From assembly GCA_963788055.1 (NCBI GenBank), contig CAWBFA010000001.1, positions 310,001 to 374,000 on the forward strand: 64,000 nucleotides of DNA, read 5' to 3'. The position numbers and the translations under genes were made by a program. Below the pieces are notes generated by a model that saw only the letters and a list, made by a program, of their open reading frames with translations, had not been told where the DNA came from and made no database searches. Shown here one piece after another: positions 1 to 6,837 of this stretch. Numbering within the stretch: position 1 is the first letter of the stretch; each line of letters begins with the position of its first letter. The stretch is from JACCTU01 sp963788055. GTDB taxonomy: Bacteria; Actinomycetota; Thermoleophilia; Gaiellales; Gaiellaceae.

Positions 1-180
1 GATGAACGCGCGGTCGCCTGCACCTGTCAGCACGACCACGTGCGTCTCGGGATCTGTCGCGAGTTGTTGCAGGCGGTCGCGCAACTCCGTGAGCGTTGCG
101 ACGTCGAGCGCATTCATCGCATCGGGCCGATCGACGGTCACGATCGCTACGGCGTCGTCGTGCTCGACGCCGATGCTCAT
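1..180 (-). CDS. Enoyl-CoA hydratase/isomerase (crotonase family), N-terminal part
   Basis: The complement read from 180 to the window edge is an open frame of 60 codons that looks like the start of a crotonase. VTVDRPDAMNALD (residues 14-26) matches the usual family segment with N/D-RP-x(3)-NALN, and VVLTGAGDRAF (49-59) is the strand that leads into the first oxyanion-hole region. The catalytic glutamates lie beyond the edge, so the exact reaction (hydratase or isomerase) cannot be settled. Its ATG lies one base past the stop of the mutase cobalamin-binding subunit, which places it in that operon and fits acyl-CoA breakdown. Confidence 0.8.
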   Translation of the reverse strand, partial: MSIGVEHDDAVAIVTVDRPDAMNALDVATLTELRDRLQQLATDPETHVVVLTGAGDRAFI

Positions 181-181
181 C

Positions 182-577
182 TCACGCTGGGACGCCGGCG
201 CGCAGGAAGTCGACGATCTCACTCGTCGGCGCACCCGGCGTGAAGACGGCGGCGACGCCTCTCCTCTTCAGCTCGGCGGCGTCCTCGGTCGGGATCGTCC
301 CTCCGACGACGACGAGCACGTCCTCCGCGCCTTGGTCCTTCAGGCCCTCGAGGATCTTCGGGACGAGCGTCATGTGGGCGCCCGAGAGGATCGAGATACC
401 AACCGCGTCCGCGTCCTCCTGGATCGCGGTCTCGACGATCTGCTCCGGCGTCTGATGAAGGCCGGTGTAGATCACCTCCATGCCGGCGTCGCGGAGTGCG
501 CGCGCGATGATCTTCGCGCCGCGATCATGTCCGTCGAGGCCGGGCTTGGCGATCACCACGCGGATCTTGCTGGCCAC
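182..577 (-). CDS. Methylmalonyl-CoA mutase, cobalamin-binding subunit
   Basis: 131 residues, the size of a free-standing B12-binding domain. The cobalamin signature is clear: DGHDRG at 15-20 with His17 as the lower axial ligand to cobalt, followed by the SxL and GG loops (SILSG around 62-66, VVGGT around 90-94). It pairs with the separate large subunit at 2033-3688 to isomerise methylmalonyl-CoA and succinyl-CoA, as in split archaeal-type mutases. It stops just before the enoyl-CoA hydratase start, and only 14 bases separate its ATG from the divergent MBL hydrolase ATG at 592, so promoter elements must sit inside one of the coding regions. Confidence 0.92.
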   Translation of the reverse strand: MASKIRVVIAKPGLDGHDRGAKIIARALRDAGMEVIYTGLHQTPEQIVETAIQEDADAVGISILSGAHMTLVPKILEGLKDQGAEDVLVVVGGTIPTEDAAELKRRGVAAVFTPGAPTSEIVDFLRAGVPA

Positions 578-591
578 GGCTGCGCAAGTAT

Positions 592-1329
592 ATGGACGTG
601 AAGCTCAGAATCGTTGGCTGCTCGCCGGCCTGGCCGAACCCGGGCGGCGCGCAGTCGGGCTATCTCGTCGAGACCGACGAAGGCAGGGTGCTGCTCGATT
701 GCGGGCCGGGCGTGCTCGCGCGGTTGCGTGAGTGGGAAGACTGGCCGCGCGTCGACGCGATCGCGATCACCCACTGGCACCTCGACCACTGGGGCGACCT
801 CGTGCCGTGGGTCTGGGGCGCGATGTTCGGACCGGCGAGCAAGCTCGAGGCACCGGAGCTCTGGGTGCCGCCGGGTGGCAGGCAACGGCTCGCCGAGATG
901 GGTGCGCGGCTCGGTCAGCCGGAGATGTTCGAGCAGGCGTTCACACTACGCGAGTTCGAGCGCGAGACGGTGTTCGAGACCGCCGGCATGGAGGTCATGC
1001 CGGTGAAGGTGCTCCACTACAACCTCGACGCGTACGGCTTCCGGGTGTCGGCGAACGGGTCGGTGCTCGCGTACTCGGGGGACAGCGGGCCGGACGCGGG
1101 GCTCACGGAGCTGGCTCGCGACGCCGACCTCTTCGTCTGCGAGGCGACGCTGGCCGACGGCGCGGGCGAGCGCGAGGGCGAGCCGCGAGGCCACCTGTCG
1201 GCCCGCGAGGCTGAGATTGCCTTCCTCGCCTCGGGCGCGAAGCGGCTGCTGCTCACGCACCGACCGGTGGAGCGAGCTCTCGACGGCCGCTTCGAGCAGG
1301 CGAGCGACGGGCTCGAGGTGGACGTCTAG
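592..1329 (+). CDS. MBL-fold metal-dependent hydrolase (RNase Z-like)
   Basis: 245 residues of the metallo-beta-lactamase fold. The metal motif THWHLDHWGD at 60-69 supplies His61, His63, Asp65 and His66; later ligands are the conserved YSGDSG region near 162-168 and LLTHRP near the C-terminus. The organisation without an insertion, and the short length, resemble the RNase Z/ElaC-like and phosphodiesterase-like subfamily, but the substrate cannot be read from the sequence. It is transcribed against the genes on both sides. Its TAG stop overlaps the TAG of the RAYT gene on the other strand within one CTAG. Confidence 0.85.
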   Translation: MDVKLRIVGCSPAWPNPGGAQSGYLVETDEGRVLLDCGPGVLARLREWEDWPRVDAIAITHWHLDHWGDLVPWVWGAMFGPASKLEAPELWVPPGGRQRLAEMGARLGQPEMFEQAFTLREFERETVFETAGMEVMPVKVLHYNLDAYGFRVSANGSVLAYSGDSGPDAGLTELARDADLFVCEATLADGAGEREGEPRGHLSAREAEIAFLASGAKRLLLTHRPVERALDGRFEQASDGLEVDV

Positions 1330-1919
1330 GGCAGCCATCCGGGGTCTGACCCCGGCAGCTCGACGGACAGCTCGAGCGCGGCTCGTACGAACTGACGAAA
1401 TCGCGTACCGCCTGTCCACAGGTCGTCTCCGAACAGGCTGAGCACCCACGTCGTGTCGAGCCACTCCGGCCCTGAAGCGAGCCCGATCGTCGCGCGGTAA
1501 CTGCTCCAGACCCAGTCTTCGGGGTTCTCGCACAGACCCGCGCGAACCGGGTTCAGCACGATGTATCGACAGATTTCCTTTGCGTACTCCTCGGAGTCGA
1601 TGACCTTCGAGGCGAATCGACTCGATACGAGGTGCCCGAACCGGGCATGCCGGCGGTTGAACGTCTGCGAGTAGACGCCGCTCATCAGCTGCATTCCCCG
1701 AGAGAGGTCGTCTTCAGGTGTCCAGACCAGCAGGTGGTGATGCGTGGAGAGCTGTGCGTACGCTCGGACCAGCCACCCGTGCTTTTCGCACGTGTAGTTG
1801 AGGATGCGCAGAAGGCGTTGGCGATCCTCGAAGTCGATGAAGAAGGACCCGCGCCCCGTCGCACGCACCCAGACGTGATAGTGGGTTTCGGAAGCCGTGA
1901 TCCGGGGAGGTCGCGCCAC
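1326..1919 (-). CDS. REP-associated tyrosine transposase (RAYT, Y1_Tnp/IS200-like)
   Basis: 197 residues. HTYHVWVRATGR-type entry strand near 12-24, the metal-binding HxH in STHHHLLV (residues 58-65) and the tyrosine motif CRYIVLNPVRAG (117-128, nucleophile most likely Tyr119) identify the single-strand HUH transposase family that moves or maintains REP palindromes. Family members act on short hairpins beside the gene. Here the expected palindrome is present on both sides, at 1339-1355 inside the last codons (it encodes part of the PGSDPGW tail) and at 2012-2026 upstream. There are no terminal inverted repeats of a classical IS. The gene lies between the two mutase subunit genes. Confidence 0.9.
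   Translation of the reverse strand: MARPPRITASETHYHVWVRATGRGSFFIDFEDRQRLLRILNYTCEKHGWLVRAYAQLSTHHHLLVWTPEDDLSRGMQLMSGVYSQTFNRRHARFGHLVSSRFASKVIDSEEYAKEICRYIVLNPVRAGLCENPEDWVWSSYRATIGLASGPEWLDTTWVLSLFGDDLWTGGTRFRQFVRAALELSVELPGSDPGWLP
1339..1355. repeat. REP-like palindrome, copy 1
   Basis: CCGGGGTCTGACCCCGG: two 8-base arms (CCGGGGTC/GACCCCGG) around a central T. It overlaps the 3' end of the RAYT gene. The same core occurs at 2012, 26952, 27029 and, as an extended inverted pair, at 56795. Confidence 0.85.
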
Positions 1920-2011
1920 TCGCCGTCACGGTAGATCCGGTCTCAGACTCGGGTGTTCCTCTGCGAACAACTTGTTGCAATGTCGACACAGGTGCGCGCT
2001 TGACGCCTTTT

Positions 2012-2026
2012 GGGGTCTGACCCCGG
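2012..2026. repeat. REP-like palindrome, copy 2
   Basis: GGGGTCTGACCCCGG, same orientation (central T on the + strand) as the copy at 1339. It lies between the RAYT start and the mutase stop codon, so the two copies bracket the transposase gene. Confidence 0.8.
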
Positions 2027-2032
2027 AAGGGT

Positions 2033-3688
2033 TCAGAAGACCGGGGTTTCGCGCCAGACGCCCCAGACTTCCCGCCAGGCCTCGCACATCTCGCCCATCG
2101 TCACGTAGGCGCGAGCGGCGTCCAGGATGGACGGCATCAGGTTCACGTCAGTACGCGCGGCGGCCGCCTTCAAAGCCCCGAGCGCCGACTCCACCGCGAC
2201 GGCATCCCGCCTCCCGCGCAGCGCCTTCACCCGATCGATCTGCTGCTGCTCCAGGGCGGGGTCGATCTTCAGGATCTCCAACGGCTGCTCATCGTCCAAC
2301 TGGTACCGGTTGACGCCGACAATGATCCGCTGCTTCGCCTCCACCTCGGCCTGGTAGCGGAACGACGCGTCGGCGATCTCGCGCTGGAAGAAGTTCTCCT
2401 TGATCGCCTCGACGACGCCGCCCAGGGCGTCGATCCGTGAGAAGTACTCGTACGCCTGCCGCTCGAGTTCGTTCGTCAGATGCTCGACGTAGTACGACCC
2501 ACCCAGCGGGTCGATCGTGTTGACGACACCCGTTTCGTGGGCGATCACCTGCTGCGTGCGCAATGCGAGTCGAACTGCGTCTTCTGTCGGCAGCGCGAGC
2601 GCCTCGTCGAACGAGTTCGTGTGCAACGACTGCGTCCCGCCCAACACGGCGGCCAGTGCTTCGAGCGCCGTCCGGACGATGTTCACCTCCGGCTGCTGCG
2701 CCGTCAGCGACACGCCGGCCGTCTGCGTGTGGAACCGCATCAGCCACGACCGAGGCGACTTCGCACCGAAACGCTCGCGCAACTCGCGCGCCCAGATCCG
2801 CCGCGCTGCCCGGTACTTCGCGATCTCCTCGAAGAAGTCGAGGTGGGCGTTGAAGAAGAACGAGAGCCGCGGCGCGAACGCATCGACGTCGAGGCCACGC
2901 TGGACTGCCCATTCGACGTACGTGAACCCGTCCGCCAGCGTGAACGCGAGCTCCTGTGCCGCCGTCGAGCCCGCCTCGCGGATGTGGTACCCCGAAATGG
3001 AGACCGGATGCCACTTCGGCATCGACGTCGTGCAGAACTCAACCATGTCCGTCACGAGCCGCATCGACGGCTCGGGCGGGTAGATGTACTCCTTCTGCGC
3101 GATGTACTCCTTGAGAATGTCCGTCTGGATCGTCCCGCGGAGCTCCGACATCGGCACGCCCTGCTCTTCGCCGACAACCGCGTAGAACGCGAGCAGTACG
3201 GCGGCCGGCGAGTTGATCGTCATCGACGTCGAGACGCCGGCGAGCGGGATGCCGCGGAACAACGTCTCCATGTCTTCCAGGGAGTCGATCGCCACGCCTT
3301 CGCGCCCGACCTCACCCAGCGACCGCTCGTGATCCGAGTCGTAGCCCATCAACGTCGGCATGTCGAACGCAGTCGAGAGCCCCGTCTGGCCGTGGTCGAG
3401 CAGGTACCGGAACCGCTCGTTCGTCTCCTCCGCCGTGCCGAAGCCGGCGAACTGCCGCATCGTCCAGAGCTTCCCGCGGTACATCGACGGGTAGACACCG
3501 CGCGTGAACGGATAGACGCCCGGGTAACCAGGGTCTTCGACGTCGACGTTCTCCGCCGTGTAGAGCGCGTCGTTCTCGATCCCCGAGATCGTCGAGAAGA
3601 GCTCGCCCTCGCGCTGCGCAGTCGCCTCGTAGAGCTCTTTCCACGCCTCGAGCTCTGAGGCGTAACGCCGGTCCTCGGTCGTGGCCAT
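2033..3688 (-). CDS. Methylmalonyl-CoA mutase large (catalytic TIM-barrel) subunit
   Basis: About 551 residues from ATG 3688 (upstream in-frame ATG codons at 3712 and 3787 are less likely, because family similarity begins at TTEDRRYASELEAWK). This is the substrate-binding barrel without a fused B12 domain: PFTRGVYPSMYRGKLWTMRQ near 65-85 is the signature CoA/substrate region, followed by STAFDMPTLMGYDSDH, TIQTDILKEY, NIVRTALEALAAVLGGTQSLHTNS and NTIDPLGGSYYVE. Together with the cobalamin subunit at 182-577 it forms a heteromeric mutase. The two subunit genes are usually adjacent; here they are separated by a RAYT gene and a reversed MBL gene. No strong Shine-Dalgarno precedes either start. 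Confidence 0.93.
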   Translation of the reverse strand: MATTEDRRYASELEAWKELYEATAQREGELFSTISGIENDALYTAENVDVEDPGYPGVYPFTRGVYPSMYRGKLWTMRQFAGFGTAEETNERFRYLLDHGQTGLSTAFDMPTLMGYDSDHERSLGEVGREGVAIDSLEDMETLFRGIPLAGVSTSMTINSPAAVLLAFYAVVGEEQGVPMSELRGTIQTDILKEYIAQKEYIYPPEPSMRLVTDMVEFCTTSMPKWHPVSISGYHIREAGSTAAQELAFTLADGFTYVEWAVQRGLDVDAFAPRLSFFFNAHLDFFEEIAKYRAARRIWARELRERFGAKSPRSWLMRFHTQTAGVSLTAQQPEVNIVRTALEALAAVLGGTQSLHTNSFDEALALPTEDAVRLALRTQQVIAHETGVVNTIDPLGGSYYVEHLTNELERQAYEYFSRIDALGGVVEAIKENFFQREIADASFRYQAEVEAKQRIIVGVNRYQLDDEQPLEILKIDPALEQQQIDRVKALRGRRDAVAVESALGALKAAAARTDVNLMPSILDAARAYVTMGEMCEAWREVWGVWRETPVF

Positions 3689-3816
3689 CCCGCGCGATTG
3701 TACGGACGACATCCGGCGCCCCCGCGGGATGTGGAGCCTGGGGAAAGTCAAGGCAGCCGCACCCGAGGCGCTCTCCTCCGTCCACATCCCTATGGACGAC
3801 CCAGGGGCTCGGCTCG

Positions 3817-3828
3817 CCCAAGGGGAAC
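3817..3828. promoter_or_regulatory. CCCAA-GGGGAAC element upstream of the LuxR-type regulator
   Basis: CCCAAGGGGAAC lies about 190 bases before the LuxR-family gene. A close version, CCCAAAAGGGGGAAC, lies at 5149-5163, about 110 bases before the giant Ig gene. The shared word in the two upstream regions suggests a common binding site; no protein can be assigned. Confidence 0.3.
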
Positions 3829-3936
3829 CACCGCCGATGGTTCGAGGCCTTCCGTCCTGCCTGCCGGCGATACCAACGGGGGTAGGGCGGTGGACCTATT
3901 GCCGGATCCCACCCGCTGAACCACGATGGAGGAGTG

Positions 3937-4014
3937 ATGCGAACAACTGAGGACCACGCGACCGTGGTCCGCCGGCGAAAAGGGATCAGCGTCGACTCGG
4001 GGTCACGGGCATGA
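3937..4014 (+). CDS. Possible 25-residue leader ORF coupled to the LuxR-type regulator
   Basis: ATG at 3937 is preceded by a purine-rich GGAGGAG (3928-3934) and opens 26 codons whose TGA overlaps the ATG of the next gene (ATGA at 4011-4014). The peptide begins MRTTEDHATVVRRRKG and resembles nothing I recognise. An inverted repeat GGACCACG/CGTGGTCC (3951-3970) lies inside it. The 4-base overlap and the ribosome site suggest translational coupling to the regulator; alternatively the ribosome site is spaced for nothing and the ORF is chance. Confidence 0.4.
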   Translation: MRTTEDHATVVRRRKGISVDSGSRA

Positions 4015-4679
4015 GGCGCGCGCGCGTCCTGGTCGCAGACTCGCTTCCGCTCTTTCGATCCGGCGTCCGCAACCTGCTGAAGCGCGAGAGCGACCTCGAA
4101 GTGCTCGAGGCGAGCGGCTCCGACGACGCCGCGGCGCTCCTCGTGGGCGGCCATGCGGAGATCGCGCTCGTCGACCTCGACCTGCCTCCCACCGGAGGGG
4201 TCGACCTCGTCCGCAGCGTTCGTTCACGCACCCGGGCGGCGATGATCGTCTGGTCGCTCCAGCCGTCCCGCGACACCGTCCTCGAGTCGATCGCTGCCGG
4301 CGCGGACGGCTTTCTCCACAAAGAGATCTCGTCCACCGGGCTCGTGCGCGCGCTGCGCGGAACCGTGAACGGCGAAGCGCCGCTCACGCGCGACATGGCG
4401 GCACTGATGATCGACGCGATCCACACACTCGAAGCGCGCTCGAAGGCACGGGAGCGCGCGGCCGTGCTGTCGGAGCGAGAGAAAGAAGTGCTCGCGCATG
4501 TCGCGCGCGGCGCGCGGAACCGCGAGATCGCGGAGGAGCTGACGATCTCCGAGTTCACCGTCAAGCGGCACATGCAGAACATCCTCCAGAAGCTCGACGT
4601 CCCGTCGCGACGCGCCGCGGCGGCGTTCTACGTCTCCGCGTACCGCGACGAGGCGGTCGCGGACGGGAGGTCGGCATGA
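4011..4679 (+). CDS. NarL/FixJ-family response regulator (receiver + LuxR HTH)
   Basis: 222 residues. Receiver domain at about 5-120 with acidic residue D11 and the phospho-acceptor Asp55 in ALVDLDLP; the conserved Lys is seen in FLHKEIS (~104). A GerE/LuxR helix-turn-helix follows at ~153-200 (LSEREKEVLAHVARGA, NREIAEELTISEFTVKRH). It would bind DNA as a dimer when phosphorylated, but no partner kinase is adjacent. It overlaps the next gene by ATGA, so both form one transcript, directly upstream of the giant Ig-repeat gene, its most obvious candidate target. Confidence 0.9.
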   Translation: MRRARVLVADSLPLFRSGVRNLLKRESDLEVLEASGSDDAAALLVGGHAEIALVDLDLPPTGGVDLVRSVRSRTRAAMIVWSLQPSRDTVLESIAAGADGFLHKEISSTGLVRALRGTVNGEAPLTRDMAALMIDAIHTLEARSKARERAAVLSEREKEVLAHVARGARNREIAEELTISEFTVKRHMQNILQKLDVPSRRAAAAFYVSAYRDEAVADGRSA

Positions 4680-5044
4680 GCGATCGCGACTCGCCGCTCG
4701 TCGCCGTCGTCTGCGCCGTCCCGCTGCTCGGCGAAGCCGTGACGGGCGCCCTCGAGGGACTCGCCGAGTGCAAGTTCATCCCGGCGCGCCAGCCGGAGCT
4801 CGGCGGTCTCCTCAGGTCGCTCCAGCCGGATGCGATCATCGTCGACGACGAGCAGGAAGGCGCCGTCGCCGCGACGTACGCGCGCTTCGCGCGGGTGCCG
4901 GTGATCATGGTCTCGCTGCGCGAGAACACGGTCCAGGTTCTCGACGACGGGCGCTGGGTGGACCCGGAGGAGAACGTCGCGTCGGCGGAGTCGATCCGCA
5001 ACCTCGTCGCCGGCGGGATCTACGGCCGGCGCGCGCTCCGGTAG
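4676..5044 (+). CDS. Orphan receiver-like protein without output domain
   Basis: 122 residues with the strand-helix rhythm of a receiver: LVAVVCAV at the start, DAIIVDDEQ at 52-60 in the place of the phosphorylated strand (Asp57 or Asp58), VPVIMVSLRE for the strand carrying the conserved Ser/Thr. The N-terminal acidic pair is missing and there is no evident Lys, so it may not be phosphorylated. Its start overlaps the stop of the LuxR-type regulator. The same kind of degenerate receiver appears at the very C-terminus of the giant Ig protein downstream, which suggests a related role. Confidence 0.6.
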   Translation: MSDRDSPLVAVVCAVPLLGEAVTGALEGLAECKFIPARQPELGGLLRSLQPDAIIVDDEQEGAVAATYARFARVPVIMVSLRENTVQVLDDGRWVDPEENVASAESIRNLVAGGIYGRRALR

Positions 5045-5073
5045 ACGCGGCTCCAGACCCCTTCCAACACCTC

Positions 5074-5092
5074 CCTCGACCTCTGGTCGAGG
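5074..5092 (+). terminator. Hairpin after the LuxR/receiver operon
   Basis: CCTCGACC-TCT-GGTCGAGG, perfect 8-base stem with a 3-base loop, 30 bases after the stop at 5044. No T tract follows, so it may be a weak terminator or an mRNA 3' end stabiliser. Confidence 0.45.
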
Positions 5093-5148
5093 TCGAGGCA
5101 CTGATTCGCCGTGACTTGCGCCTGAACGGCCCACGTCCGCGGATGTCA

Positions 5149-5190
5149 CCCAAAAGGGGGAACTTCCTACGCCGTTTCGGAATTCCCCCT
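5149..5190. promoter_or_regulatory. CCCAAAAGGGGGAAC element and inverted repeat before the giant Ig gene
   Basis: CCCAAAAGGGGGAAC at 5149-5163 resembles the word at 3817. Its AGGGGGAA (5155-5162) is the left arm of an inverted repeat with TTCCCCCT at 5183-5190, 20 bases apart. Placed about 80-120 bases before the Ig gene, this could be an operator; nothing else in 5093-5270 is recognisable. Confidence 0.3.
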
Positions 5191-5270
5191 CCAGGACCTC
5201 CAGAGCCCTACCTCTTTCTACCGATGCCTCTCATACGTGCGGGCACGCACGTGCGAAGGAAAGGCGAGTT

Positions 5271-5845
5271 TTGGCGAGCACCAACGGACTGCGGCGATTC
5301 GCGAAGCGCTGGGGTGACCCCCGGCGCTTCCGCATCCCTCGGTTCGTTCTCGCTTCCGCCCTTGGGGTGGGACTCGTCTGTTTGCTGCTCCTCGCTCAGC
5401 TCGCCAGCAGACAGGAGCAGCAAGCCGCAGGCTCGCCTCCGGCGTTTCTGGGGAACGCGTTGGGTTCGCCGCAACCCGCGTCGCCCCTGGTCCGTGCGCC
5501 GGAACCGGGTCTGACCCTGAACGTGACGGGTGCGAGCTTCGGCCTCGCCTCCGAGCTCGCGTCCGTCACGCTCGCCACCTCCGGCTCGGGGACGTGGCGC
5601 CGCTACGAACGCGGCGCGCACCGGACGACGTCCTTCGGCTCGGAGACGATCACGTTCGAGAAGGAAAGCCTCGAGCAGTACTTGACGGTCGAGGGCCGTC
5701 AAGGTCGACGGACGTGGACCTGGAAGCTCGACGGATCGGCTCGGGCGCGCCTGCTCGACGGCGGCCGGGTCGGCTTCGTCGACGAGAAGACGGGTCGCGT
5801 GGCCGACGTGCTGCTCGGGCCGGCGAAGATCTTCGGCACCAACGG
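5271..5845 (+). CDS. Giant Ig protein, N-terminal fragment (membrane anchor/signal)
   Basis: Starts with a TTG/ATG-type codon at 5271 giving MASTNGLRRFAKRWGD, then arginines and a hydrophobic stretch (FVLASALGVGLVCLLLLAQL, about 27-46), which reads as an uncleaved signal anchor or a long signal peptide. A unique domain of about 150 residues follows (LTLNVTGASFGLASELA, TWTWKLDG, VGFVDEKTGRVADVL). Frame is lost near 5845, where the next frame continues with VEDVTPPHTRWRLVERG. The hydrophobic segment means everything downstream is exported. Confidence 0.6.
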
Positions 5846-6837
5846 TCGAGGACGTCACTCCGCCTCACACACGGTGGCGCCTCGTCGAGCGCGGCGAGAC
5901 GCAACTGCTCGCCCTCGACCTCGACGACGCCGCGCTCCCGGTTCCATATGTGATCGATCCGATCGCCTATCGCGCGGGCAACGCGGGCGTGCAGAACGGC
6001 GCAGGCTCGCTCTCTCTGACGCCGACGGTTCCGAGCACCGTCCGGGAAGGCGACTTCCTGCTCGCCCACGTCGCGATCAAGTCGAGCACGAACACCGTCA
6101 CCGACCCGAGTGGGCAGTGGACGCAGGTGTTGCTGACGGTCGGCTCCGGCAACCCGAAGGTGAACCTCTACACGTTCCGCAAGCGCGCATCGGCAGCGGA
6201 CAGCGCCGGCAGCTCCTATCAGTTCGACATCAGCGCGAGCACCGCCGCCACTGCAGCCGATCACCGCATGGTCGGGGGTCGACAACACCGGCACGGTGAG
6301 CTCGGCAGGGGCGACCGCCAACTCGCTCACGATCACGCTGCCGGCGGTCACGGCGAACACACTCCGGATCGGCGTCGGGGCGATCAGCCGCAACAACGGC
6401 TTCCCCGCGAACTGCACGGCCGGCGCGGGCTGCCCACTGCACGTGACGGTCGCAAACGCGACGGGCGCGATGGCGTCCGGCGTCTACGACGGCTTCGGCG
6501 CCGGCGGCTCCTCGATCCTGACCACGGGGACTCTGGAGCGCAACGCCGGGCAGTCGATCTCGGTGACCCAGGACTCGACCGCCCCGAACGCCTCCGTCCT
6601 CGCGTTCCCGATCGCGAGCGGGAACTACAACAACACGTTGTGGAACGCCGGCTGCCCGACGAACGGCTTCTGCGGAACGGCCTCGGACGCCGGGTCCGGC
6701 ATCGCGAGCGTCGCGGTCTCGATTCGGCAGGGGACCGGCAACTACTGGAACGGCGCCGCGTTCGCCAGCGCGACCGAGGTGATGCTGAACACGACGATGG
6801 CGGCAGATGACGTCAGCTGGTCGTACACCTTCGCCGG

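Noticed and set aside
1326..2026. A complete insertion sequence around the RAYT
   Set aside because: No terminal inverted repeats or target duplication; only the short REP palindromes, as expected for RAYT.
2480..3658. Long open frame on the + strand opposite the mutase gene
   Set aside because: Arginine-rich shadow of the mutase codons, with no recognisable domain.
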